NCBI GenBank assembly: GCA_038223055.1
Contig: JBBRHF010000146.1
Span: 1-11,139, forward strand
Direction: 5' to 3'
Length of the DNA: 11,139 nucleotides
Source: JBBRHF01 sp038223055
GTDB lineage: Bacteria; Actinomycetota; Actinomycetes; JACCUZ01
This document shows positions 1 through 5,709 of this stretch, one piece after another; the stretch's first letter is position 1, and every line of letters starts with the position of its first letter. The notes under the pieces were generated by a model that worked only from the letters and a program-made list of their open reading frames with translations, made no database searches and was not told where the DNA came from. A program made the position numbers and the translations under genes.

Positions 1-1247
1 AGGACACTGATGTCCTTGTTGTTCGTGTCGCCCGACTTGGTGTCGATCTTGACCTCCTTGCCGATGACCGACTTATCGGCGGCAATCGTGATCCCCTCGC
101 CGGAGAACACCGCGTTGGTCACGCCCTTGCGGGTGCCGTCAGACTTGGCGATCGCGGCCAGGATCACCTGGGTGGCCGAAGCCGCGTAGAGTGCGTAGCT
201 GGTGGACGGGTCCGCGCCGTACTTGGCCTTGTAGGCGTCCAGGAAGGTGGCGGCCGCGCCGCCGTTCTTGCGCAGCGACTCGGTGTCCAGGCCGGCGAAG
301 GAGAGGTACATCCCCTCGCTCTCGGGCTGCTTCTGCAGGCCGGTGTAGCCGCTGAAGCCATCGGGACCCATCATCGTGACCTTCGTGTTGTCACCCAGGA
401 TCTTGACCTTGTCCTTGATCAACTGTCCGCCGTTGTTGTCGTATATGCCGGCGAGGAAGATGCAGTCCGGGTTCTTGGCCTTGATCCGCTGGAAGAGCGC
501 GCTGTAGTTGGGCTGCTTGGCGTCCCAGGGCTGGTTGCCGAGGATGTTGAGCCCGATCTTCTTGGCGTTGGCGACGAACGCCTGTGCAACGCCCTTGCCG
601 TAGGTCTGGTTGTCGTTGAGGACATAGCAGTTCTTCTTGCCCAGGTCACCCGCCAGGTAGGCCGAGTCGGCGGTGCCCTGGAAGTCGTCGGTGGTGACCA
701 CGCGGGCGTAGTTGCGGACACCGGTCGGATAATATTTCTCCGGCTCGCCGTTCTCCCACTTCTTGGTCAGACCCACGTTGGTGTTGGCGTGGGACACCAT
801 CAGCATCGGGCCGCTCGGGTCCTGATTGAGGACCGGGACCTGGATCTTGGCGCAGCCCGAGTTGTAGGTGCCCATCACGGCCACCTCGCCGGTGTTCTGG
901 ACGTGGTCCTGCGCGTTCTTGGCGCACGTCGCGTCGTCCCACGCGCCCTTGGCGGCGGTCGAGTCGTCGTAGGGCTTGAACTTGATCGTGAACTTGCCAG
1001 CCTTGTTGCCCTGCTGTTCGAGCAGCAGCTTGATGGCGTTGTTCATGGCAGCGGACGCGTCCTTGGACGATCCCTGCAGTGGCAGGTCCGAGGCGATCGT
1101 CAGCGTCTTGGCGCCGCCCGAACCGCTGCTCTTGCTGCCCGTGTCGCTGCTGGTGTCACTGGTGCTGCCGCCTCCGCAAGCCGACAGCGCCATACTCGCC
1201 ACGGCCGCCACGGCGACGGCTCTCCAGATGGGGCGGGAATTGGTCAT
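1..1247 (-). CDS. livK: Branched-chain amino acid ABC transporter substrate-binding lipoprotein, 3' end outside window
   Basis: This is the extracytoplasmic solute receptor of a LivKHMGF-type importer; it would bind branched-chain amino acids or a related ligand and deliver them to the membrane permease. The reading frame stays open for 415 codons from ATG 1247 to the window edge, so the C-terminus is missing. Residues 1-23 form a short basic and hydrophobic signal peptide ending in the lipobox LSAC, with Cys24 as the lipid anchor. A Ser/Gly/Thr-rich tether follows to about residue 45. The periplasmic-binding-protein type I fold (Peripla_BP_6) then starts with TLTIASDLPLQG. Four further cysteines (in DATCAKN, NSGCAK, KNCYV and PDCIF) could pair as disulfides. 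AAGGAG at 1252-1257 supports the start. The permease and ATPase genes would be expected left of the window. The family is clear; ligand specificity is inferred and other amino acids or amides are possible. Confidence 0.9.
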   Translation of the reverse strand, partial: MTNSRPIWRAVAVAAVASMALSACGGGSTSDTSSDTGSKSSGSGGAKTLTIASDLPLQGSSKDASAAMNNAIKLLLEQQGNKAGKFTIKFKPYDDSTAAKGAWDDATCAKNAQDHVQNTGEVAVMGTYNSGCAKIQVPVLNQDPSGPMLMVSHANTNVGLTKKWENGEPEKYYPTGVRNYARVVTTDDFQGTADSAYLAGDLGKKNCYVLNDNQTYGKGVAQAFVANAKKIGLNILGNQPWDAKQPNYSALFQRIKAKNPDCIFLAGIYDNNGGQLIKDKVKILGDNTKVTMMGPDGFSGYTGLQKQPESEGMYLSFAGLDTESLRKNGGAAATFLDAYKAKYGADPSTSYALYAASATQVILAAIAKSDGTRKGVTNAVFSGEGITIAADKSVIGKEVKIDTKSGDTNNKDISV

Positions 1248-1251
1248 GTGT

Positions 1252-1257
1252 CTCCTT
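1252..1257 (-). promoter_or_regulatory. Ribosome binding site of livK
   Basis: AAGGAG on the minus strand lies four bases before ATG 1247. It is a near-perfect Shine-Dalgarno sequence and fixes the livK start, which is also the one that gives a complete lipoprotein signal peptide. Confidence 0.8.
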
Positions 1258-1360
1258 CTGCGTTGCGCGGTCCGCCATGAACTGCGCAGGCTCCCACCAG
1301 ACGGGTCGGAACCTTCCGAAGGCCGGATCGTAGCCCAGGCAGGTGACCGGAGTGATGAAC

Positions 1361-1376
1361 GTCACGAGTTCGTGAC
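1361..1376. repeat. 16-bp palindrome upstream of livK
   Basis: GTCACGA and its exact reverse complement TCGTGAC are separated by two bases. The element lies about 115 bases upstream of the livK start and 50 bases past the pdtaR stop. It could be an operator. It could also be a short hairpin ending pdtaR transcription, but no U-rich tract follows on the minus strand. The symmetry is certain; the role is not. Confidence 0.6.
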
Positions 1377-1426
1377 CTGTGTGTCGCGACCTGCCGCGTG
1401 ATCAGTGACATTGCGCGTGCGGGTCG

Positions 1427-2032
1427 TCACGACGCCGGCCGCACCCCGCCCTCCTCGGCGATCAGCTGCTCGGCCACAGCACGCATCGTCGTACGACGAT
1501 CCATGGACGTGCGCTGGATGAGGCGGAAGGCGGCCGCCTCGTCCAGCCCGTGGCGCCGTTGCAGCAGGGCCTTGCCGCGGTCGACCAGCTTGCGGGTCTC
1601 GAGGCGGTCGCGCAGGTCGGCCACCTCCCGCTCGAGGGCTCGCGTCTCGGCGTGGCGGCTGAACGCGATCTCGATGGCCGGCAGCAGGTCGGCCTTGGTG
1701 AAGGGCTTCACGACGTAGGCCACGACCCCGGCGTCGCGGGCGCGCTCGACCAGGTCGCGCTGGGAGAAGGCCGTCAACATGAGGACGGGGGCGAACCCGC
1801 CGCGGGTCACCCGCTCGGCGGCGGAGATCCCGTCGAGGCGGGGCATCTTGACGTCAAGCACGAGAAGGTCCGGGCGGTGCTCCTGGGCCAGCGCCACGGC
1901 CTCCTCGCCGTCGCGAGCCTCGGCGACGACGACGTAGCCCTCCTCCTCGAGCATCTCGCGCAGGTCGAGCCGGATCAGCGACTCGTCCTCGGCGATGACG
2001 ATCCGCTTCGGGGACGCGCCGGTGCTCGCCAT
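1427..2032 (-). CDS. pdtaR: ANTAR-domain response regulator, PdtaR type
   Basis: The 201-residue protein is an RNA-binding response regulator of the AmiR/NasR (ANTAR) class, expected to act by transcription antitermination after phosphorylation by a PdtaS-type histidine kinase; no kinase gene is in the window. The receiver domain spans about residues 9-125, with acidic Glu15/Asp16, phosphoacceptor Asp60 (LVLDVKMPRLDG), Thr87 and Lys109 (VVKPF). A helical linker (about 128-150) leads into the ANTAR domain (about 140-193), with ETRKLVDRGKALLQ, the AAAFRLIQRTSMDRRTTM core and AVAEQL. Length and the TAFSQRDLVERARDAG segment closely resemble my memory of mycobacterial PdtaR (Rv1626). The open frame continues upstream to 2401, but that part crosses a tRNA gene, so ATG 2032 is the start. 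No Shine-Dalgarno precedes it, and a TAnnnT box at the right spacing suggests a leaderless mRNA. It is followed by livK on the same strand. Confidence 0.92.
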   Translation of the reverse strand: MASTGASPKRIVIAEDESLIRLDLREMLEEEGYVVVAEARDGEEAVALAQEHRPDLLVLDVKMPRLDGISAAERVTRGGFAPVLMLTAFSQRDLVERARDAGVVAYVVKPFTKADLLPAIEIAFSRHAETRALEREVADLRDRLETRKLVDRGKALLQRRHGLDEAAAFRLIQRTSMDRRTTMRAVAEQLIAEEGGVRPAS

Positions 2033-2038
2033 GGGGGA

Positions 2039-2044
2039 AGGGTA
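2039..2044 (-). promoter_or_regulatory. Candidate -10 box for leaderless pdtaR transcript
   Basis: TACCCT on the minus strand is followed by exactly six bases and then ATG 2032, so RNA starting seven bases past the hexamer would begin at the A of the start codon. The bases before the ATG are C-rich and carry no Shine-Dalgarno. I see no convincing -35. Confidence 0.45.
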
Positions 2045-2053
2045 GAGACCCGG

Positions 2054-2059
2054 TAGGGT
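2054..2059 (+). promoter_or_regulatory. Candidate -10 box of the tRNA-Leu gene
   Basis: TAGGGT on the plus strand fits TAnnnT and ends nine bases before the mature tRNA 5' end, leaving a very short 5' leader. The matching -35 would fall at about 2031-2036, on top of the pdtaR start codon and next to its putative -10, but that stretch does not look like a consensus -35. Confidence 0.3.
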
Positions 2060-2068
2060 CGCAGGGCA

Positions 2069-2151
2069 GCCGGGATGACGGAACGGTAGACGTGGCGCCC
2101 TCAAAAGGCGCTGTCCGAAAGGGCGTGCGGGTTCGAATCCCGCTCCCGGCA
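2069..2151 (+). tRNA. tRNA-Leu, anticodon CAA
   Basis: A complete 83-nt class II tRNA can be folded by hand, and it decodes UUG leucine codons. The acceptor stem GCCGGGA (2069-2075) pairs with TCCCGGC (2144-2150), with discriminator A2151. U8 and G9 are followed by a three-pair D stem (ACG 2078-2080 with CGT 2091-2093) and a loop containing GG. The anticodon stem GCGCC/GGCGC (2095-2099, 2107-2111) encloses the loop CTCAAAA, with CAA at 2102-2104. The long variable arm is a GTCC/GGGC stem with a GAAA loop. The T stem GCGGG/CCCGC (2127-2131, 2139-2143) holds TTCGAAT. The 3' CCA is not encoded (A2151 is followed by CTG), so it must be added by the nucleotidyltransferase. It is the only plus-strand gene here, divergent from pdtaR and convergent with pyk. 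Confidence 0.97.
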
Positions 2152-2194
2152 CTGGGCCCCGAACACAAGGCCCCGAACACTGGGCCCCGAACAC
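2151..2194. repeat. Three 14-bp tandem repeats abutting the tRNA-Leu 3' end
   Basis: The unit ACTGGGCCCCGAAC occurs at 2151-2164 and 2179-2192, with a middle copy at 2165-2178 that differs at two positions (ACAAGGCCCCGAAC). The array begins on the tRNA discriminator base and lies in the 74-bp gap between the convergent tRNA-Leu and pyk genes. Each unit contains a GGCC core, so several alternative short GC-rich hairpins are possible on either strand. It might help end transcription from both sides, but no U tract is present. Confidence 0.85.
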
Positions 2195-2208
2195 TGTGGG
2201 CTTTCGGG
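2186..2208. terminator. Weak hairpin between tRNA-Leu and pyk
   Basis: CCCGAA (2186-2191) can pair with TTCGGG (2203-2208) across an 11-base loop. It is the only simple stem-loop after the tandem repeats in the convergent gap and could serve either strand. The stem is short and there is no U run, so the terminator assignment is tentative. Confidence 0.2.
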
Positions 2209-2225
2209 CGGTCTCCTGCGCGAGC

Positions 2226-3740
2226 TCAGACCTTCGGTGACACCGTCGGGGTCGCCGGAACCGTCGGGGTCGCCGGAACCGTCGGGGTCTCTGGCCAACT
2301 TCTCGGCATGCCCGACCCGGCAGCGCCGACCGTGTCGCCGATGCGGTGCACCCGGATCGTGTTGGTCGATCCCTCCGCCGCGGACGGACTGCCCGCGACA
2401 ATGACGACCAGGTCGCCGACCTGCGCCCGCCCGAACTGCAAAAGTGAGTGGTCGACCTCGCGGACCATGTCGTCAGTGTGCGCGACGTAGGGAGTGAGGA
2501 ACGTCTCCACCCCCCACGTCAGCGCCAACTGGCTGCGCACCGACTGCTCGGGGGTGAAGGCGAGCAGCGGGATCGGGGAACGCAGCCTGGCCATCCGCCG
2601 CGCCGAGTCGCCGCTCTGGGTGAAGGCCACCAGGAACCGCGCACCCAGCAGGTTGCCGATCTCGGCGGCGGCCCGGGTGATGGCGCCGCCCTTGGTCCGG
2701 GGGACACCGGCCAGCGGCGGGATCGAGTCGAGGGCATGCTCGTCGATCTTGGCGATGATGCGGGCCATCGTCGAGACGGTCACGATCGGGAAGGCGCCCA
2801 CACTGGTCTCGCCCGAGAGCATCAGGGCGTCGGCGCCGTCGAGGACCGCGTTGGCCACGTCGGAGACCTCGGCGCGGGTCGGCCGGGACGCACTGATCAT
2901 CGACTCGAGCATCTGGGTCGCCACGATGACCGGCTTGGCTGCGCTGCGGGCGAGGGTGATGGCGCGGGTCTGCACGAGCGGCACGTCCTCGAGCGGCAAC
3001 TCGACCCCGAGGTCACCGCGGGCGACCATGATGCCGTCGAACGCCGCGACGATCTCCTCCAGGTTGTCGACGGCCTGCGGCTTCTCGATCTTGGCGAGCA
3101 CCGGGATCTGGACGCCCTCCTCGCGCATGATCTCGCGCACCCGGTCGACGTCGTCGGCTCGGCGCACGAACGACAGCGCGATCAGGTCGGCCTGCAGGTG
3201 CAGCGCCCAGCGCAGGTCGGCGATGTCCTTCTCCGACAGTGCCGGGACGCTGACCCCGACACCGGGCAGGTTGATGCCCTTGTGGTTGGACACCATGCCA
3301 CCCTCGACGACGCGGGTCAGCACGCGTGGCCCGTCGACCCGCACGCACTGCAGGCTCACCTTGCCGTCGTCGATGAGAAGGCTGTCACCAACCGAGACGT
3401 CGCCTGGCAAGCCCTTGTACGTCGTGGAGACGATGTTCTCGTCGCCCAGGATGTCCTCGGTGGTGATGGTGAACTCGCGGCCGGTCTCCAGCAGGACGGG
3501 GCCGTCGGCGAACAGCCCGGTGCGGATCTTGGGTCCCTGGAGGTCGACCAGCACCCCGACACCGTGGCCCGTCGTGTCGGAGGCGTGGCGGACCCGGCGA
3601 TAGACCGCTTCGTGATCTTCGTAGGTGCCGTGGCTGAGATTCAGCCGGGCAACGTCCATCCCCGCCTCGACGAGGCTGAGCAGCGCCTCCTGGGTGGAGG
3701 TAGCGGGACCGAGGGTGCAAACAATCTTGGCGCGGCGCAC
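2226..3740 (-). CDS. pyk: Pyruvate kinase with a repeat-coded C-terminal tail
   Basis: Catalyses phosphoenolpyruvate + ADP to pyruvate + ATP in the cytoplasm, the last step of glycolysis. The 504-residue protein starts with the typical RRAKIVCTLGPAT. The B domain covers roughly residues 70-165, and the signature VLAKIEKPQAV holds catalytic Lys217 and metal ligand Glu219. Asp243 in MVARGDLGVELP is a second metal ligand, and Thr275 lies in VATQMLES. The allosteric C domain runs from about 345 to the usual-looking end TNTIRVHRIGD (469). About 35 extra residues follow, ending in three TPTV-containing repeats; most bacterial Pyk proteins are near 470-480 residues. The start is GTG 3740, six bases after a TAGGCT box and without a Shine-Dalgarno, so the mRNA is probably leaderless. 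It is separated from the upstream protease gene by a terminator and faces tRNA-Leu tail to tail. Confidence 0.97.
   Translation of the reverse strand: MRRAKIVCTLGPATSTQEALLSLVEAGMDVARLNLSHGTYEDHEAVYRRVRHASDTTGHGVGVLVDLQGPKIRTGLFADGPVLLETGREFTITTEDILGDENIVSTTYKGLPGDVSVGDSLLIDDGKVSLQCVRVDGPRVLTRVVEGGMVSNHKGINLPGVGVSVPALSEKDIADLRWALHLQADLIALSFVRRADDVDRVREIMREEGVQIPVLAKIEKPQAVDNLEEIVAAFDGIMVARGDLGVELPLEDVPLVQTRAITLARSAAKPVIVATQMLESMISASRPTRAEVSDVANAVLDGADALMLSGETSVGAFPIVTVSTMARIIAKIDEHALDSIPPLAGVPRTKGGAITRAAAEIGNLLGARFLVAFTQSGDSARRMARLRSPIPLLAFTPEQSVRSQLALTWGVETFLTPYVAHTDDMVREVDHSLLQFGRAQVGDLVVIVAGSPSAAEGSTNTIRVHRIGDTVGAAGSGMPRSWPETPTVPATPTVPATPTVSPKV
2242..2289. repeat. 18-bp tandem repeat in the 3' end of pyk
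   Basis: The plus-strand unit ACCGTCGGGGTCGCCGGA is perfect at 2242-2259 and 2260-2277; a third copy from 2278 keeps the first 12 bases and then diverges. Because 18 is a multiple of three, each unit encodes one TPTVPA-like hexapeptide on the minus strand and copy number could change without a frameshift. Confidence 0.9.
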
Positions 3741-3746
3741 CCCCCG

Positions 3747-3752
3747 AGCCTA
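3747..3752 (-). promoter_or_regulatory. Candidate -10 box for leaderless pyk transcript
   Basis: TAGGCT on the minus strand lies six bases before GTG 3740, the same hexamer-to-start distance as at pdtaR. The spacer is a run of G and no separate Shine-Dalgarno with normal spacing can be seen. A weak TGTACC lies at about -35 (3770-3775), inside a small CCGGG/CCCGG inverted repeat (3767-3781). Confidence 0.45.
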
Positions 3753-3809
3753 GGGGGGCGGCGGGTCCGGGTACAGCCCGGGCCTGACCCCTGAGATCTG
3801 TGCGGTCCA

Positions 3810-3821
3810 CACCGCGCGGTG
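3810..3821. repeat. 12-bp palindrome upstream of pyk
   Basis: CACCGCGCGGTG is a perfect palindrome about 70-80 bases upstream of the pyk start, between the protease terminator and the pyk promoter candidate. It could be a regulator site, but a short GC-only palindrome is not rare in such DNA. Confidence 0.35.
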
Positions 3822-3836
3822 GTCTCGCCGCAGAAC

Positions 3837-3866
3837 GCCCGGCCCCGACGGGTGTCGGGGCCGGGC
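3837..3866 (-). terminator. Strong hairpin terminator after the S8 protease gene
   Basis: GCCCGGCCCCGAC (3837-3849) pairs perfectly with GTCGGGGCCGGGC (3854-3866) over a four-base loop, giving a 13-bp GC-rich stem. It begins eight bases past the protease stop codon. The minus strand continues with GTTCTGCGG, so there is no real U tract; this is common for actinobacterial terminators. It separates the protease unit from pyk. Confidence 0.8.
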
Positions 3867-3874
3867 GGCGAGCG

Positions 3875-5665
3875 TCAGTCGCGCCGCGAGGTCACCGCCG
3901 CGTAGGCGTCGACGATGCCGCGGCCGTAGAAGCCGTTGACGTCGACGGTGCCCTCGCAGGTCGCCGTGAACTCGGCCGAGCGGCCCTCCGGCACGTAGGA
4001 CCGGACCCCGCCGGGCGGGCAGGCGTGCTCGGCGGCGGACCGCAGCAGCACCCGTTCGGTCTTGGCCGGGTCGAGGGTCAGCCCGCCACGCGCCCTGTCC
4101 CGCTTGCCGAACTGGCTCACGATCAGCGCGGACACGCCCGTGGTGTGCGGTGAGGCCATCGACGTACCTTGCAGGTGGTGGTAGTAGCCGCACTCGGTGA
4201 ACGTGCTCACGCCGGCGGGGCAGGACTTGATGTCCCCTGCGGCTGCGCCGGCAGGCGTGATGTTCCCGGCCGCGTCGACCGACCCCGCCGCCTGCAGGCT
4301 GTTCACCGGGTAGGTCGACAGGATCAGGTTGCCGTTGGTCCGGTACGTCGGGGTGCCCAGGCCGTCGCGGAACCAGCCTCCGGGCGCCGAGACGGAGATC
4401 TGCTCGACGCCGTAGTTGCTGTAGTCCGCCTTCTCGGCCGACGGCCCGAGCGCGGAGACGCCGATGACGTGCGGGCCCTCGACCGGCAGGTCGACGCAGG
4501 TTGCGTTGTCGATCGGCCTCGGGTAGGCCGTGCCGTCCGGGAAGTCGGGGCTGGTGACGTCCGTCCGCGGGTGGCCCAGATCGTCGTGGTCGTTGCCCAG
4601 CGCGGCCACCAGCGTGACGCCCTTGCGGTGGGCGTAGTTGAGTGCCCGGTTGACGGTGGCGATGATGGTGCGCTGCTCGGCCTGCCGCTCCGGGGAGTCG
4701 GCCGGGTTGTTGGTGCAGTTGTAGAGCCAGGGGTCGACGAAGAACGACATGTTGATGACGTCGAGGCCGACGTCGGCGCCGTGGGTCAGCGCGTTGACGA
4801 CCGGGTCGAGGAAAAAGAAGCCCGAGTCCTGGCCGCCGCGGATCTCCACCAGCGTGACGTTGGGCGCGACCCCCGAGACACCAAACCCGTTAGCGGCCGC
4901 GGCGATCGTGCCGGCGACGTGGGTGCCGTGACCGTCGTCGTCCCAGCCGACCGGGTCCTTGCAGCCGGTGAACTCACAGGGGCCGTCGATGTCGGGGATG
5001 TCGGTGACGAAGTTGCGCGAGCGCTTGGCGTCGAAGTTGGGCGCGATGTCCGGGTTGCGGGCGTCGATGCCCGTGTCGAGAACGCCGACCGTGACCCCCT
5101 TGTCGCCGGCCTGCACCGTGCGGGCGAGGTCGCTGCGGACCATCTTCAGGCCCCAGAGCTTGTCGTCCAGCGGGTCCATGCCTGCTGTTGTGGGGGCCGG
5201 TTCGTCCGCCGTGGCCGAGCGGCGGGCGCTGGTGGCACGCGACGCCGGGGTTCGGGTCGCCGGGGTTCGGGTCGCCGGGGTTCGGGTCGCCGCGGCGCGA
5301 GCGCCCTCCTGCTCGACGGCGTTGCGCACCGGAGCGGCGCCGGGAGCCCGGCCGATGACCCGGGCGCGGGCCGCGCCGACGACGGCGGCGGACCGCGACA
5401 CGGCGAGCACGAAGCCGTGGGTCGGCGCGGTCACGCGCAGCAGGCCGACCGCGGAGTTGGCGCCGGTGACCCGCCCGCCGGCGGCGCGGACGGCCTTGAC
5501 CGCTGCGGCCTTGGTGGCGCCGGGTTCGAGCAGCACGTCGTACTGGGTGATGGATCGGGTGGAACGGGCGGTCGCCGCGGTGGCGGTGACCGGCCCGTTG
5601 GCCAGCAGGGTGCTCACGGTCACGGCGGTGACCGCGACGCCGGCGAGCAGGGTCCGAGATCGCAC
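3875..5665 (-). CDS. Secreted subtilisin-like serine protease (peptidase S8)
   Basis: The 596-residue pre-pro-protease would cut extracellular proteins. A Sec-type signal peptide covers about residues 1-30 (ending VTATAATA). Residues about 40-115 look like an I9-type inhibitory propeptide (ITQYDVLLEPGA...), joined by a low-complexity linker with three TRTPA repeats (about 128-142). The catalytic domain starts near 165. The triad is Asp197 (VLDTGID), His246 (DDGHGTHVAGT) and Ser502 (GTSMASPH), with oxyanion-hole Asn358 (AALGND), so it appears active. Eight cysteines (230, 235, 317, 390, 482, 492, 549, 570) suggest disulfides. I see no C-terminal anchor or accessory domain. The start is GTG 5665, with AAGGAGG seven bases upstream. 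It follows gltD after 106 bases and ends at a strong hairpin. Its substrate is unknown, and a specific processing role cannot be excluded. Confidence 0.95.
   Translation of the reverse strand: MRSRTLLAGVAVTAVTVSTLLANGPVTATAATARSTRSITQYDVLLEPGATKAAAVKAVRAAGGRVTGANSAVGLLRVTAPTHGFVLAVSRSAAVVGAARARVIGRAPGAAPVRNAVEQEGARAAATRTPATRTPATRTPASRATSARRSATADEPAPTTAGMDPLDDKLWGLKMVRSDLARTVQAGDKGVTVGVLDTGIDARNPDIAPNFDAKRSRNFVTDIPDIDGPCEFTGCKDPVGWDDDGHGTHVAGTIAAAANGFGVSGVAPNVTLVEIRGGQDSGFFFLDPVVNALTHGADVGLDVINMSFFVDPWLYNCTNNPADSPERQAEQRTIIATVNRALNYAHRKGVTLVAALGNDHDDLGHPRTDVTSPDFPDGTAYPRPIDNATCVDLPVEGPHVIGVSALGPSAEKADYSNYGVEQISVSAPGGWFRDGLGTPTYRTNGNLILSTYPVNSLQAAGSVDAAGNITPAGAAAGDIKSCPAGVSTFTECGYYHHLQGTSMASPHTTGVSALIVSQFGKRDRARGGLTLDPAKTERVLLRSAAEHACPPGGVRSYVPEGRSAEFTATCEGTVDVNGFYGRGIVDAYAAVTSRRD
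5243..5287. repeat. Three perfect 15-bp tandem repeats in the protease linker
   Basis: CGCCGGGGTTCGGGT is repeated exactly three times (5243-5257, 5258-5272, 5273-5287) and then begins a fourth, diverging copy. On the minus strand each unit encodes five residues of the Thr/Arg/Pro/Ala linker between propeptide and catalytic domain. Perfect identity at all positions suggests recent expansion. Confidence 0.95.
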
Positions 5666-5672
5666 GGGTGCG

Positions 5673-5679
5673 CCTCCTT
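5673..5679 (-). promoter_or_regulatory. Ribosome binding site of the S8 protease gene
   Basis: AAGGAGG on the minus strand lies seven bases before GTG 5665. This strong Shine-Dalgarno decides in favour of the GTG start, which also gives a full signal peptide. Confidence 0.85.
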
Positions 5680-5693
5680 GAGGCTGACGAGGG

Positions 5694-5709
5694 TGTGACC
5701 CGGGTCACC
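5694..5709. promoter_or_regulatory. CRP/GlxR-like operator at the protease promoter
   Basis: TGTGA, six bases (CCCGGG), TCACC: nine of ten arm positions match the CRP/GlxR family consensus TGTGA-N6-TCACA. The inner 14 bases are a perfect palindrome. It overlaps a candidate -10, TAAGGT (5707-5712, minus strand), and the predicted RNA start near 5700, a place where binding would normally repress. The protein that binds is not known from this window. Confidence 0.5.

Larger units (their letters stand above)
1248..1426 (-). promoter_or_regulatory. pdtaR-livK intergenic region, candidate livK promoter and leader
   Basis: These 179 bases between the pdtaR stop and livK hold no ORF that I can support. 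On the minus strand TACGAT (1327-1332) fits the actinobacterial -10 pattern TAnnnT and would start RNA near 1320, giving a leader of about 70 nt. No recognisable -35 lies at normal spacing. Just upstream is a CRP-like match (1351-1366) that overlaps a 16-bp palindrome (1361-1376), so an activator-dependent promoter is plausible. A small inverted repeat at 1306-1319 would fold at the start of the leader. Readthrough from pdtaR is an alternative way of transcribing livK. All promoter calls are by eye. Confidence 0.4.

Noticed and set aside
1361..1376. GlnR box upstream of livK
   Set aside because: GTCAC-N6-GTGAC has the spacing but not the GTnAC/GAAAC half-sites known for GlnR.
2127..2194. Integration (att) site at the tRNA-Leu 3' end
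   Set aside because: No second copy of the tRNA 3' segment and no integrase or phage gene is nearby; the repeat units copy the bases after the tRNA, not the T arm.
2151..2194. CRISPR-like array
   Set aside because: Units are contiguous 14-mers without spacers and there are no cas genes.
2033..2401. N-terminal extension of the pdtaR frame
   Set aside because: It reads backwards through the tRNA-Leu gene and the 3' end of pyk. The receiver domain begins normally after ATG 2032.
2448..3794. 448-codon open frame on the plus strand opposite pyk
   Set aside because: Antisense to a well-conserved pyruvate kinase; low-complexity composition and no family resemblance.
4169..5698. 509-codon open frame on the plus strand opposite the S8 protease
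   Set aside because: Shadow frame: Gly/Arg/Asp/Val-rich with no motif, while the other strand has a complete catalytic triad.
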